In this document: one piece after another, positions 57,401-64,000 of the stretch | How positions within the stretch are numbered: position 1 is the first letter of the stretch | Layout: every line of letters begins with the position of its first letter | Translations under genes and position numbers: made by a program | Notes under the pieces: model-generated | What the model was told of the DNA's origin: nothing | Seen by the model: the letters and a program-made list of their open reading frames with translations, nothing else | The model's database searches: none | NCBI GenBank assembly: GCA_037890055.1 | Contig: JBBKBD010000006.1 | Reading direction: 5' to 3' (one strand) | Length of the DNA: 64,000 nt | Source of the DNA: Mediannikoviicoccus sp037890055 | GTDB taxonomy: Bacteria; Bacillota; Clostridia; Tissierellales; Peptoniphilaceae

Positions 57401-59403
57401 TCTTGGAAGGTGTCTTTAATTATTCTGTCCAGCGCAGTCTTTTCATCAAAGCCAACCTTTAAATATGTGTTAAAAGTAGTATGACGACAATGGTCAGACC
57501 AATATGTGTCAAGCACTCTGATTTCAGTTATATTTGGATCTCTATCTTCAGATTTGAAATAGTCTTGAATACACTTTAAGTCATCAAGACTCATTGCCAA
57601 GTTCTCTTCATCTAAAAACTTTTTAAGTCCCGTTTCATCAAGGTCTATAAAGCCTTCAAACACAGGATTATCTCTATTTATTTTGTTTTCACTTGCAAGG
57701 GTTGTAGGTATGCCCAGTAGTGGAACAACCTCTGAGTCCACTGGGTTTACTAAAAACTCCTCTATCTTCTTAAGTTCACCTTCGTTAATTCCTTCGAAGC
57801 TATATACCTTTGAAGTGGTCGCATTTATTTCCTTGCCCAGTACTAAGTAGGCAGTGTCTATAAGAGCCTGTCTTCTTTGGTCAAATTGTCCTGGAAGATA
57901 TGAAACTGCAATGGCACTTTTCATTTCACTTTGTAATTTAAGTGCATCTTCTCCAGTGTAGATATGGTCTACAACTTTTTCAGAAAGAATACTGTCTTTG
58001 ATTTTTTCTAAATCACTGTCTTCTATTTCTAAATCATAACGGCTATAAACTTCAACATTTTTTGCGTCAATTCCTAGTGCATTTTTAATTTCGTCCTTTA
58101 GTTCCTTTGCAGCATAATTAAATCTGTCCTTCTTAGACACATAAACCCTTTTTACCTTTGGCCCAATATCATTTCTATAGTGCATATCTTTAAAACTCAC
58201 TTTCTTTGCGTCTTCATAAGCTTGCCTTTGAACTTCGTCAAAGCATTTGCCCGTAGCAATAATATTTAGTACTCTTCCACCGGATGTGTAGAGCTTTCCA
58301 TCTTCTTCCTTAGTTCCCGCATGACATATTTTTGATTTTATGCCGTCTTCAAGTTCTATTTCCAAACCCTTGTCGTAACTTCCAGGGTAACCTCCCGAAG
58401 TCATTACAAGACAAATTGCCTTGTTGTCATTTTTTTGTAGAGTGACTTTTTGTAGCTCTCCCTTTGAAGTGCTTTGAAGTAACTGAAGTAAGTCATTGTC
58501 TATAAGAGGAAGGATTACTTGGGTTTCTGGGTCACCAAATCTTGCATTAAATTCAAGAACATATATGCCTTCTTGATTTATCATAAGGCCAATGAACAGT
58601 GCCCCCCTATAGTCTATGCCCTCACTTTGAAGGCCATGTAAAATCTTTTCTAAAATTTCATCTTCAATCTTTGGCATAAAGCTTTCCGCTTCTAAGTTTG
58701 GAGCATAGGTTCCCATGCCTCCAGTATTTGGTCCCTTTTCGTTTTCAAACACCTTTTTATGATCCCTTGAAGTTGGAAATAGCACCATGTTCTTCGAGTC
58801 TGTCAAGGTGATTAAACTCATTTCAAAGCCTTCAATAAACTCTTCAACTACAATTTTCTTTTCGTCAAAGATGCCATCTTCTAAAACATCTTTAATAAAC
58901 TGGTCTGATTCCTTGGCATCTGTAACGATTTTAACGCCCTTACCCGCCGCAAGTCCATCTGCTTTTAATACAGATTTGCCATTTTTTTCAATTAACTCCC
59001 TTGAAAACTCGCTGGCTTTTTTTACGTCGGTGGTCTCAAGGTAATCAGCAGTCTTAATATCGTACTTAACTAAAAATTCCTTCGTAAATGCCTTTGACTT
59101 TTCAAACATTGCACCTGCTGCCCTTGGTCCAAATATTGAAAGCCCTTCCTTTTCAAATAGGTCAACTATCCCTTCACAAAGCGGCGCTTCTGGCCCAACC
59201 ACTGTGTAGTCAATGTTTTCTTTCTTTGCAAACTCAAGTAGCCCGTGGATATCTTCAGCTGCTACTGCAATATTTTCTCCAAGCTGTTTAGTTCCACCAT
59301 TTCCCGGAGCAAAATATAGCTTTCTATTTTTATCAGCCTGTAATATCTTATCTCCTATGGCAAACTCTCTGCCGCCACTGCCCACAATAAGTATCTTCAA
59401 CAT
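54493..59403 (-). CDS. purDL: PurD-PurL fusion: GAR synthetase plus FGAM synthase
   Basis: 1636 residues joining purine steps 2 and 4. Residues 1 to about 414 are phosphoribosylamine-glycine ligase (PurD): ILIVGSGGREFAIG, the ATP-grasp KADGLAAGKGV, GPNTGGMGTYAP and EFNARFGDPETQ. Residues about 415-1636 are single-chain formylglycinamidine synthase (PurL): VKRVYVSKKDRFNYAAKEL start, FKNETHNHPTEIEP, GGRTGRDGIGGATGSS, and a C-terminal glutaminase with FPGTNSEWD, Cys in GICNGFQAL and HGEGRF. Both halves look complete and there is almost no linker. The ATG at 59403 is only 2 bases from GGAGG. A TTG one codon later has ideal spacing and matches the usual PurD start. It is followed by guaA. Confidence 0.96.
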   Translation of the reverse strand: MLKILIVGSGGREFAIGDKILQADKNRKLYFAPGNGGTKQLGENIAVAAEDIHGLLEFAKKENIDYTVVGPEAPLCEGIVDLFEKEGLSIFGPRAAGAMFEKSKAFTKEFLVKYDIKTADYLETTDVKKASEFSRELIEKNGKSVLKADGLAAGKGVKIVTDAKESDQFIKDVLEDGIFDEKKIVVEEFIEGFEMSLITLTDSKNMVLFPTSRDHKKVFENEKGPNTGGMGTYAPNLEAESFMPKIEDEILEKILHGLQSEGIDYRGALFIGLMINQEGIYVLEFNARFGDPETQVILPLIDNDLLQLLQSTSKGELQKVTLQKNDNKAICLVMTSGGYPGSYDKGLEIELEDGIKSKICHAGTKEEDGKLYTSGGRVLNIIATGKCFDEVQRQAYEDAKKVSFKDMHYRNDIGPKVKRVYVSKKDRFNYAAKELKDEIKNALGIDAKNVEVYSRYDLEIEDSDLEKIKDSILSEKVVDHIYTGEDALKLQSEMKSAIAVSYLPGQFDQRRQALIDTAYLVLGKEINATTSKVYSFEGINEGELKKIEEFLVNPVDSEVVPLLGIPTTLASENKINRDNPVFEGFIDLDETGLKKFLDEENLAMSLDDLKCIQDYFKSEDRDPNITEIRVLDTYWSDHCRHTTFNTYLKVGFDEKTALDRIIKDTFQEYLDMRTELGVKKEVSLMNLGTILGKYFRETGELEDLEISSEINACSVKIKVRVDVEGKEELIDYLLMFKNETHNHPTEIEPLGGASTCLGGAIRDPLSGRSYVYQAMRISGAADPTKPIEETLPGKLPQIKIVREAALGYSSYGNQIGLPSGFVEEIYHDGYMAKRLEAGAVIAAAPLENVIREEPVVGDVVVLLGGRTGRDGIGGATGSSKSHTEESITTESAQVQKGNAPEERKIQRLFRNKEVTTLIKKCNDFGAGGVCVAIGEIADGVTIHLDRVPLKYKGLTPMEIAISESQERMAVVIRKEDVDKFAKYCEEENLEHTVVAEINDKKRMIMLFEDEVICELSYDFINTNGADRSQEVSVKTEDVAEVLKSSDNDPKNLKNYLKDLNITSQKNLMELFDATVGRSTVLHPYGGKKQYNQSQAMVSLIPYTDEYKTKTASIMSYGFNPYLSEQSQFLGGYYAVIESIAKLVATGADLNKIRLTFQEFYERLTDEQAWSKPLKSLLGAFIPSKFFNAPPIGGKDSMSGTFENICVPPTLISFAVTTGDLENITSQDFKGKGRIGLVNIEYDENGMLDLNELKGNMEKIHKDIVDGNIITAIAVNHKGTLPLIYANAVGNTGFYVNLKDLYSPRYGTFIVEYLEDRDFIENVGEFSEGIKVNGETLEEETLKENYLHTLDKVFKPKADGEVKELKNKKVERRLVSNKPCEKPFVTVASFPGTNSEWDTLEAFKENGADGKIIVFRNQNKEDIEKSIDELAESIKNSQIFAIPGGFSMGDEPDGSGKFIANVLRSEKVSDAIDYLLKGNDGLVLGICNGFQALIKTGLLPYGKVTKTKEDDPSITFNTCRRHVACIVETKMLTTNSPWLTNVEEKTYKVPISHGEGRFVVGEEKLQELLDNEQVVSQYVENYNGADYSIESIMSKDGKVIGKMGHSERFTPDIYKNIYDIELQNLFKSAVEYFTKGI

Positions 59404-59419
59404 GTCCTCCCCATTAATA

Positions 59420-59446
59420 AAATAGAGAACCCAAAAGGATTCTCTC
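59420..59446 (-). terminator. Hairpin between the small ORF and purDL
   Basis: A 9-bp stem AGAGAATCC/GGGTTCTCT with a TTTT loop and ATTTTATT tail on the minus strand. It starts right after the small ORF's stop and lies 16 bases before the purDL ribosome site. It may be a terminator or an attenuator controlling purDL-guaA. Confidence 0.65.
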
Positions 59447-59448
59447 TC

Positions 59449-59583
59449 TTATACAAATGAGCATAGTAATCCCCTACAATCATTTGCATTTATTTCTATT
59501 CCATTTTTTGGCGGAACAATATGTAATGAAAAGTTTTTAAAAGTATTAAGCTTAATATGTTTTGTCTTTTTAAAGTTTTTCAT
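59449..59583 (-). CDS. 44-residue small protein of unknown function
   Basis: A short ORF with a strong ribosome site (AAAGGGGG, 6 bases from ATG), its own extended -10 promoter 24 bases upstream of the ATG and a hairpin terminator directly after the stop. The product is very basic at the N terminus (MKNFKKTKHIKLNTFKNF) and ends with a hydrophobic tail holding two cysteines five apart (DCRGLLCSFV). There is no membrane helix. It could be a small regulatory or secreted peptide, a RiPP-like precursor, or a leader peptide for attenuation of purDL. I see no run of a single amino acid that would sense a tRNA. The gene call rests on signals, not homology. Confidence 0.6.
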   Translation of the reverse strand: MKNFKKTKHIKLNTFKNFSLHIVPPKNGIEINANDCRGLLCSFV

Positions 59584-59606
59584 AGTTGTCCCCCTTTACC
59601 CATCTT

Positions 59607-59615
59607 ATTATATCA
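59607..59615 (-). promoter_or_regulatory. Extended -10 promoter of small ORF/purDL
   Basis: Minus-strand TGATATAAT; the -35 is weak (TTTATT at 17). No other promoter is evident for purDL-guaA, so this may drive the whole unit. Confidence 0.55.
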
Positions 59616-59642
59616 AAGATTTTTAAAAGAATAAATGAATTA

Positions 59643-59668
59643 GAAAAGGAAAGCTAAGAAGCTTTCCT
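59643..59668 (-). terminator. Terminator of the uracil permease gene
   Basis: A perfect 8-bp stem GGAAAGCT/AGCTTTCC with a 4-base loop, then TTTTCT on the minus strand, 6 bases after the stop. Confidence 0.88.
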
Positions 59669-59673
59669 CAAAT

Positions 59674-60933
59674 CTATTCGTTCATTAGTCCTAGTCTGTC
59701 AAATATATAGAATATTAAACTTAATAATACTGCCACAAGTGATGAAAGAACCATTCCTGAAAGTTGAACTCCTCCAAGATTTAACTTTACACCTGAAAGT
59801 CCTGTTACAAATATTACAGATGTTAAAATTAAGTTCTTTGACTTAGAGTAGTCTACTCTGTCATCAACAAGTAGTCTGATTCCTGATGAACCAATCATTC
59901 CGTAAAGTAAGAAGGTTACTCCACCAATAACGTCTCCAGGAATTGTTGAAATAAGCGCAGAAAGTGGTCCAATAAATGCCATCAAAATGGAAATTACCGC
60001 TGCACCTGCAATTACATACACAGAATAAACTCCTGTTACTGCCATTACACCGATGTTTTCTCCATAGGTTGTAGTAGGAACCCCACCAATTAGTCCTGAT
60101 AGAGCTGTGGAGAAGTTGTCTGCAAAAATGGATCTGTGAAGACCAGGGTCTTTTAATAAATCTTGTCCAATAATATTTGATGTAACAACTTGGTGTGAAA
60201 TATGTTCCGAAGCTATTACAAGTATTACTGGAAGCATTGTAAGAATTGCCCTACTATCAAATGCCGGAGCTCTAAAAGCTGGAAGTGTAAACAACTTTGC
60301 TTCAAGTACCGGTGTAAAGTCCACCATGTCGAAGGCAAAAGCAGTTATATATCCTACGATAATTGCAATTAGAATTGGTATAGTTGCAAAGAACTTTCTA
60401 AAGCAAACTGAACCGATAATGGCTATACCAAGGGTTACTAGAAAAACAGTAATATGTTGTGGTGATACATTTTCAGTCATAATCTCTGCACCAATCTTAC
60501 CACCATTAACCGTACTTCCTGCAAGTTCAAAACCAATTAGCGCTACTACAGAACCCATGGCCGCCGGTGGAAGAACTATTCCAATCCAGTCCGTTCCAAA
60601 TTTATAAATAATGTAGGCCAGTATACAACCTAAAAGTCCGATGGCTATAAAGCCCCCTTGTGCATACTCTGGTCCAAGTTGGGAAATTACGATTCCTGCC
60701 GGGCCTAAAAAGGCAAATGATGATCCTAAGTAGGCAGGAGCTTTTCCTTTAGTTATCAAAATAAATAATAGCGTTCCGATACCATTCATAAGTAAAACTA
60801 TGGATGGGTCAAACTTAAGTACAATTGGAACAAGCACTGACGCACCGAACATTGCAAATGTGTGTTGCAAGCTAAGTGGGAAGAGCATTGATCCTGGAAC
60901 TTTTTCGTTTACAGAATAAATTTTCTTAGACAT
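59674..60933 (-). CDS. uraA: Uracil/xanthine permease family transporter
   Basis: Proton-coupled nucleobase uptake (NCS2/NAT family). 419 residues with about 14 hydrophobic segments. Key features are the N-terminal PGSMLFPLSLQHTFAMFGA with the conserved QH, the SSFAFLGP segment and the GGVPTTTYGENIGVMAVTGVYS motif holding the substrate Glu. This last motif is closest to UraA-type uracil permeases; xanthine or uric acid transporters differ there, but specificity is not certain. It is monocistronic behind AGGAGG, and divergent from the DUF819 gene. Confidence 0.92.
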   Translation of the reverse strand: MSKKIYSVNEKVPGSMLFPLSLQHTFAMFGASVLVPIVLKFDPSIVLLMNGIGTLLFILITKGKAPAYLGSSFAFLGPAGIVISQLGPEYAQGGFIAIGLLGCILAYIIYKFGTDWIGIVLPPAAMGSVVALIGFELAGSTVNGGKIGAEIMTENVSPQHITVFLVTLGIAIIGSVCFRKFFATIPILIAIIVGYITAFAFDMVDFTPVLEAKLFTLPAFRAPAFDSRAILTMLPVILVIASEHISHQVVTSNIIGQDLLKDPGLHRSIFADNFSTALSGLIGGVPTTTYGENIGVMAVTGVYSVYVIAGAAVISILMAFIGPLSALISTIPGDVIGGVTFLLYGMIGSSGIRLLVDDRVDYSKSKNLILTSVIFVTGLSGVKLNLGGVQLSGMVLSSLVAVLLSLIFYIFDRLGLMNE

Positions 60934-60957
60934 AATACCTCCTTATAATCTCTGTTT

Positions 60958-60963
60958 ATTATA
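60958..60963 (-). promoter_or_regulatory. -10 element of uraA
   Basis: Minus-strand TATAAT about 24 bases ahead of the start codon, no clear -35. The leader is too short for a pyrimidine attenuator. Confidence 0.5.
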
Positions 60964-61048
60964 CTACAATCCAAAATTTTTTCCAGTAATTTATTTTTAT
61001 TTTTCCAAAAAATTTAAAAAAATTTTTACTAATCAATCGTTTTTGTTA

Positions 61049-61054
61049 TATAAT
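61049..61054 (+). promoter_or_regulatory. -10 element of the DUF819 gene
   Basis: TATAAT with a weak TTACTA 17 bases upstream (61026-61031). It is divergent from the uraA promoter. Confidence 0.5.
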
Positions 61055-61087
61055 AAAAGTACAATCAAATAAAAAGGAGATGATTTG

Positions 61088-62266
61088 ATGATTACAGACG
61101 GACTTCAGTTTATTGCACTTTTGATGTTTGCGTCCGGAATAGTAATTTGGCTTGAAAAGAAACATGGTGATAACGGTTTCTTCAAATACGTTCCAGCCCT
61201 AGTTGTTATTTATTTCGGATCAATGCTTATGTCCACATTTAAAGTATGGGACATGTCATCAGAAAGTGTTTCAACTGCAAGAAACGTAATTAAGGATGCA
61301 ATACTTCCTGCAATGATATTTTTAATGCTTTTAAGAGCAGACCTTAGGGATATTGCAAAACTAGGACCAAGGATGATTATTTCATTCTTCACTGCAAGTA
61401 TAACCATTATGATTGGATTTGTAGTAGGTTTTATGATTTTCAAAGGCAAACTTGCAGACAATGCAAACATGACCCTTGGTGCCCTAGCAGGTAGTTGGGT
61501 TGGAGGAACACAAAACATGGTGGCGGTGCAACAGGCAATTGGCCTTGAAGGCTCCGGCATGGGTTACACCCTTCTTATCGACTCAATCGACTACTCTATT
61601 TGGATAATGTTCTTACTATTCTTAGTTCCATTCCAAGACAAGTTCAACAAGTGGACTAAGGCAGACACATCCAAGATAGACAGCATCAACGAACATTTGA
61701 CTTTAAAGTTCTCAAAAATCAGTAAGGAAATCACTTTCCAAGATATGTTCTTCTTGTTAAGTATCTCCCTTGCAGTTACAGCAGTGACAAATGTATTTGG
61801 AGCAAAGATGGTTGAACTTCCTGGCCTTGCATTTATGGGACAAACAGGTTGGGCAATTATCTTAACAACAGTACTTGGTGTAATTTTCGCAATGACACCA
61901 CTTGCTAAAATACCTGGCTCACCAGAACTATCAAATGTAATGCTTTACATGCTAATAGGTTTAATCGCAGCAACAGCAAACTTTAAAGAACTTACAGAAG
62001 CACCTGCATATATACTTACAGGTTTCGTAGTTCTAATAGTTCACGGTCTATTGATGACACTAATCAGCAAACTATTCAAGCTAGATCTATTCACCTGTGG
62101 TGTTGCATCCCTTGCAAACATAGGTGGAGTTGCATCAGCCCCTGTACTTGCAGCGGCATACTCACAATCCCTAGTTCCAGTAGCAGTACTAATGGCTCTA
62201 ATAGGAGTTATCTGTGGAACCTTCTTTGGAATAGGACTATCACAACTATTAGCTCTATTAGCTTAA
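61088..62266 (+). CDS. DUF819-family membrane protein
   Basis: 392 residues with about ten to eleven hydrophobic segments. The pattern GSWVGGTQNMVAVQQAIGL in the first half and CGVASLANIGGVASAPVLAAAY in the second half is typical of DUF819 (YjcL-like) proteins, whose fold recalls sodium-coupled transporters with inverted repeats. Substrate is unknown. I start at the ATG at 61088 (AAAGGAG upstream); a TTG one codon earlier is equivalent. It is monocistronic with a strong terminator. Confidence 0.88.
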   Translation: MITDGLQFIALLMFASGIVIWLEKKHGDNGFFKYVPALVVIYFGSMLMSTFKVWDMSSESVSTARNVIKDAILPAMIFLMLLRADLRDIAKLGPRMIISFFTASITIMIGFVVGFMIFKGKLADNANMTLGALAGSWVGGTQNMVAVQQAIGLEGSGMGYTLLIDSIDYSIWIMFLLFLVPFQDKFNKWTKADTSKIDSINEHLTLKFSKISKEITFQDMFFLLSISLAVTAVTNVFGAKMVELPGLAFMGQTGWAIILTTVLGVIFAMTPLAKIPGSPELSNVMLYMLIGLIAATANFKELTEAPAYILTGFVVLIVHGLLMTLISKLFKLDLFTCGVASLANIGGVASAPVLAAAYSQSLVPVAVLMALIGVICGTFFGIGLSQLLALLA

Positions 62267-62272
62267 AAATTT

Positions 62273-62307
62273 CCGCTATAAGGTTTAACCTTGTAGCGGT
62301 TTTTTTA
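62273..62307 (+). terminator. Terminator of the DUF819 gene
   Basis: An 11-bp stem CCGCTATAAGG/CCTTGTAGCGG (one G-U) with a 5-base loop and seven T. Confidence 0.92.
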
Positions 62308-62352
62308 TTTATAAAAAATTGCAAAATTTGTGACTATTTTCATTAATAATGT

Positions 62353-62358
62353 TATAAT
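62353..62358 (+). promoter_or_regulatory. -10 of the perR-type gene, with possible auto-operator
   Basis: TATAAT; TTGTGA lies 19 bases upstream. The surrounding TTAATAATGTTATAATTAA loosely resembles the PerR box (TTATAATNATTATAA), suggesting autoregulation. Confidence 0.4.
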
Positions 62359-62389
62359 TAAACTATCTTTACAGAAAGGAGCGAAAACA

Positions 62390-62830
62390 ATGCAAAATAA
62401 TAACTTGTTTAAAGAAATAAAGACAAGATTAATAGATTCAGGCATTAGGCCAACATATCAAAGAATTAAAATTTTAGAATACTTAGATGAACATAGAACA
62501 CATCCAACGGCAGATGACATCTATACATCACTAGCTCCTAGCATACCAACACTATCCAAGACCACTGTGTATAACACTCTGGCAACCTTTAAAGAGTCAG
62601 GACTAGTTAACGAACTTAGAATTAATGGAATGGAAACAAGATTCGATATTATTTTAAAACCCCATGGTCACTTTACCTGTGTGGAATGTGGAGAGCTTTT
62701 TGACTTTGACTACAATATAGAATCATTTAATACAAAAGATTTAAACGACTACAGAATTTTGAACAAGAGTTTTATTGTAGAAGGCATCTGTCCAAATTGT
62801 TTAAAATCAAAGCAAAAAAACAATAACTAA
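62390..62830 (+). CDS. perR: Fur-family regulator, PerR-like peroxide sensor
   Basis: 146 residues: winged helix (about 10-80), then a dimerisation domain. Structural zinc cysteines are C97, C100, C134 and C137. The regulatory metal residues of Bacillus PerR (H37, D85, H91, H93, D104) all have equivalents one position later: H38, D86, H92, H94, D105. The Asp at the last position favours PerR over Fur, as do the RFD and PHGHF motifs. Known biology: metal-catalysed histidine oxidation by peroxide releases it from DNA. I start at the ATG at 62390 (AAAGGAG); the upstream codons overlap the promoter. Confidence 0.88.
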   Translation: MQNNNLFKEIKTRLIDSGIRPTYQRIKILEYLDEHRTHPTADDIYTSLAPSIPTLSKTTVYNTLATFKESGLVNELRINGMETRFDIILKPHGHFTCVECGELFDFDYNIESFNTKDLNDYRILNKSFIVEGICPNCLKSKQKNNN

Positions 62831-62840
62831 ACAAATTTTA

Positions 62841-62867
62841 AAAGGATACCTCGGTATTCCTTTTTTA
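62841..62867 (+). terminator. Terminator of the perR-type gene
   Basis: Stem AAAGGATACC/GGTATTCCTTT (one bulge), a 2-base loop and a T run. Confidence 0.8.
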
Positions 62868-62890
62868 TTTAAGACCAAAGGCCACTTACA

Positions 62891-62919
62891 TTTACAATAT
62901 GGCTTAACTATGATAAAAT
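62891..62919 (+). promoter_or_regulatory. ychF promoter
   Basis: TTTACA (62891-62896), a 17-base spacer, TAAAAT (62914-62919), with a TGA extended -10. Confidence 0.75.
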
Positions 62920-62953
62920 CAGTATGATTTTTAAGCAAAGGAAGGACGATAAT

Positions 62954-64000
62954 ATGAAATTAGGAATTGTAGGTCTACCAAATGTAGGTAAGAGTACAAT
63001 GTTTAACGCAATAACAAAGGCTGGAGCAGAATCTGCAAACTATCCTTTTTGTACAATAGATCCAAACGTGGGAATGGTTGACGTTCCCGATGAAAGATTA
63101 CAAAAATTAAGCGACATCTCAGGAAGCCACAAGATAATACCAGCAAGCATAGAGTTCTATGACATTGCAGGACTAGTTAAAGGCGCATCAAAGGGCGAAG
63201 GACTTGGAAATAAGTTCCTTGCAAACATTAGAGAAGTTGATGCAATAGTGGAAGTGTTGAGATGCTTCAAAGACGACAACATAGTTCACGTTGACGGCGA
63301 CATCGACCCAATTAGAGATATCGAAACAATTAACCTTGAACTAATCTTTTCCGACATGGAAATGGTAGAAAAAAGACTAGACAAGTCATCAAGAGCATTA
63401 AAGGGAAACAAAGAATTAAAACCAGAAGTTGACTTACTAGAAAAACTTTTAAAAGTTCTAGAAGAAGGTAAATCAGCAAGAGTACTAGACCTAAGCGATG
63501 AAGAGAAAAAATTATTAAGAGGCTTCAACTTACTTTCAGATAAGCCAATAATATATGTTGCAAATATTGCAGAAGACGAAGTTGCTGACCCAGAAGCAAA
63601 CGAATACGTAAAACAAATCGAAGAATTTGCAAATACAGAAAACGCAAAAGTAGTTCCAATCTCTGTAAAAATTGAACAGGAGATATCAGAACTAGACGCT
63701 GACGAAAAAGATGAATTCATCGAAGCGCTGGGCATAAAAGAATCAGGCGTTGACAGTTTAATAAAAGCATCCTATGACCTACTTGGGCTAATGTCCTTCT
63801 TAACAACAGGAGAAGTGGAAACAAGAGCCTGGACAATAAAGAAAGGCACAAAGGCAGTAGATGCAGCAGGAAAAATCCACACCGACATATCAAGAGGATT
63901 CATCCGAGCAGAAATAGTTTCCTATGACGACCTTGTAGAACAAGGTAGCATGAATGGAGCAAGAGAAAAAGGACTTGTACGTCTAGAAGGAAAGGACTAT
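62954..64000 (+). CDS. ychF: Ribosome-binding ATPase YchF/OLA1 (3' end outside window)
   Basis: A TRAFAC-class P-loop protein that prefers ATP and binds the 70S ribosome; it is linked to translation and oxidative-stress control. 349 codons are visible of about 363 expected. The N-terminal P-loop is GLPNVGKST, switch/G3 is DIAGLVKGASKGEGLGNKFL, the helical insert follows (about 130-200), and the C-terminal TGS domain has begun (TTGEVETRAWTIKKGTKAVDAAGKIH). The frame is open to the last base. It starts behind AAGGA. It may be co-regulated with stress genes, but nothing here shows that. Confidence 0.98.
   Translation, partial: MKLGIVGLPNVGKSTMFNAITKAGAESANYPFCTIDPNVGMVDVPDERLQKLSDISGSHKIIPASIEFYDIAGLVKGASKGEGLGNKFLANIREVDAIVEVLRCFKDDNIVHVDGDIDPIRDIETINLELIFSDMEMVEKRLDKSSRALKGNKELKPEVDLLEKLLKVLEEGKSARVLDLSDEEKKLLRGFNLLSDKPIIYVANIAEDEVADPEANEYVKQIEEFANTENAKVVPISVKIEQEISELDADEKDEFIEALGIKESGVDSLIKASYDLLGLMSFLTTGEVETRAWTIKKGTKAVDAAGKIHTDISRGFIRAEIVSYDDLVEQGSMNGAREKGLVRLEGKDY

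Noticed and set aside
63286..63735. 149-codon minus-strand frame inside ychF
   Set aside because: It is fully antisense to an intact, highly conserved gene, is serine-rich low-complexity and has no ribosome site.

Overview
The window is AT-rich, gene-dense chromosomal DNA of a low-GC Bacillota. It is most likely an anaerobic Clostridia/Tissierellia-type organism (my inference). Supporting signs are strong AGGAGG ribosome-binding sites, frequent TTG starts, consensus TTGACA-17-TATAAT promoters, a CIRCE element and a CtsR box, a GlgC/GlgD glycogen operon, and aspartate ammonia-lyase plus alanine dehydrogenase. No sporulation, phage, rRNA or CRISPR genes are visible. Most genes lie on the minus strand.

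Layout. 1-1.5 kb: a minus-strand tRNA cluster (Glu, Val, Asp, Thr, Tyr, Gly, Arg, Gln, Lys, two Ser, one CAU) behind a perfect consensus promoter, with a partial tRNA at the left edge and a stray 5' piece of tRNA-Lys inside the cluster. 1.6-7 kb: adenine deaminase, tRNA-Trp, groES-groEL under CIRCE, a small membrane protein, and a hemolysin III/PAQR-type protein. 7-13.5 kb: pcrA-ligA, alanine dehydrogenase, uppP. 13.6-16 kb: a DUF4230-like protein, then a GntR regulator coupled to a DUF5808-like membrane protein. 16-19.3 kb: an FHA-ftsW-penicillin-binding-protein cell-wall operon. 19.3-32 kb: xpt, then the glycogen operon glgB-glgC-glgD-glgA-phosphorylase homologue-pulA-unknown-pgm. 32-39 kb: a beta-CASP metallo-beta-lactamase RNase-like protein, a heterodimeric ABC exporter, an fdhD homologue and a LysR regulator. 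39-46.4 kb: aspA and the aspartate-family operon lysC-asd-hom-thrCB. 46.4-50 kb: dnaJ/cbpA-clpB under a CtsR box. 50-53 kb: a variable island with repeats, gene remnants, gpx-ohrR and traces of a mobilisation module. 53-60 kb: a small ORF, a purD-purL fusion, and guaA. 60-64 kb: uracil permease, a DUF819 membrane protein, a PerR-type regulator, and ychF (cut by the right edge).

How the genes work together. The glycogen operon encodes ADP-glucose synthesis (GlgC with its paralogue GlgD), chain synthesis (GlgA), branching (GlgB), debranching (PulA) and entry of glucose-phosphate into metabolism (Pgm). Its phosphorylase-family member has lost the pyridoxal-phosphate lysine and phosphate-binding residues, so it should be a pseudoenzyme; this is the most unusual signal here. 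lysC-asd-hom-thrCB runs from aspartate to threonine and is fed from the aspartate/fumarate pool near aspA. purDL and guaA serve purine synthesis, with xpt, adenine deaminase and the permease covering salvage. Two heat-shock circuits are visible (HrcA/CIRCE and CtsR), as are two peroxide circuits (OhrR-like and PerR-like).

Other points worth attention are the two gene fusions (thrC-thrB, purD-purL), an FdhD homologue lacking the catalytic cysteine loop, a well-signalled 44-residue ORF ahead of purDL, and the 50-53 kb island.
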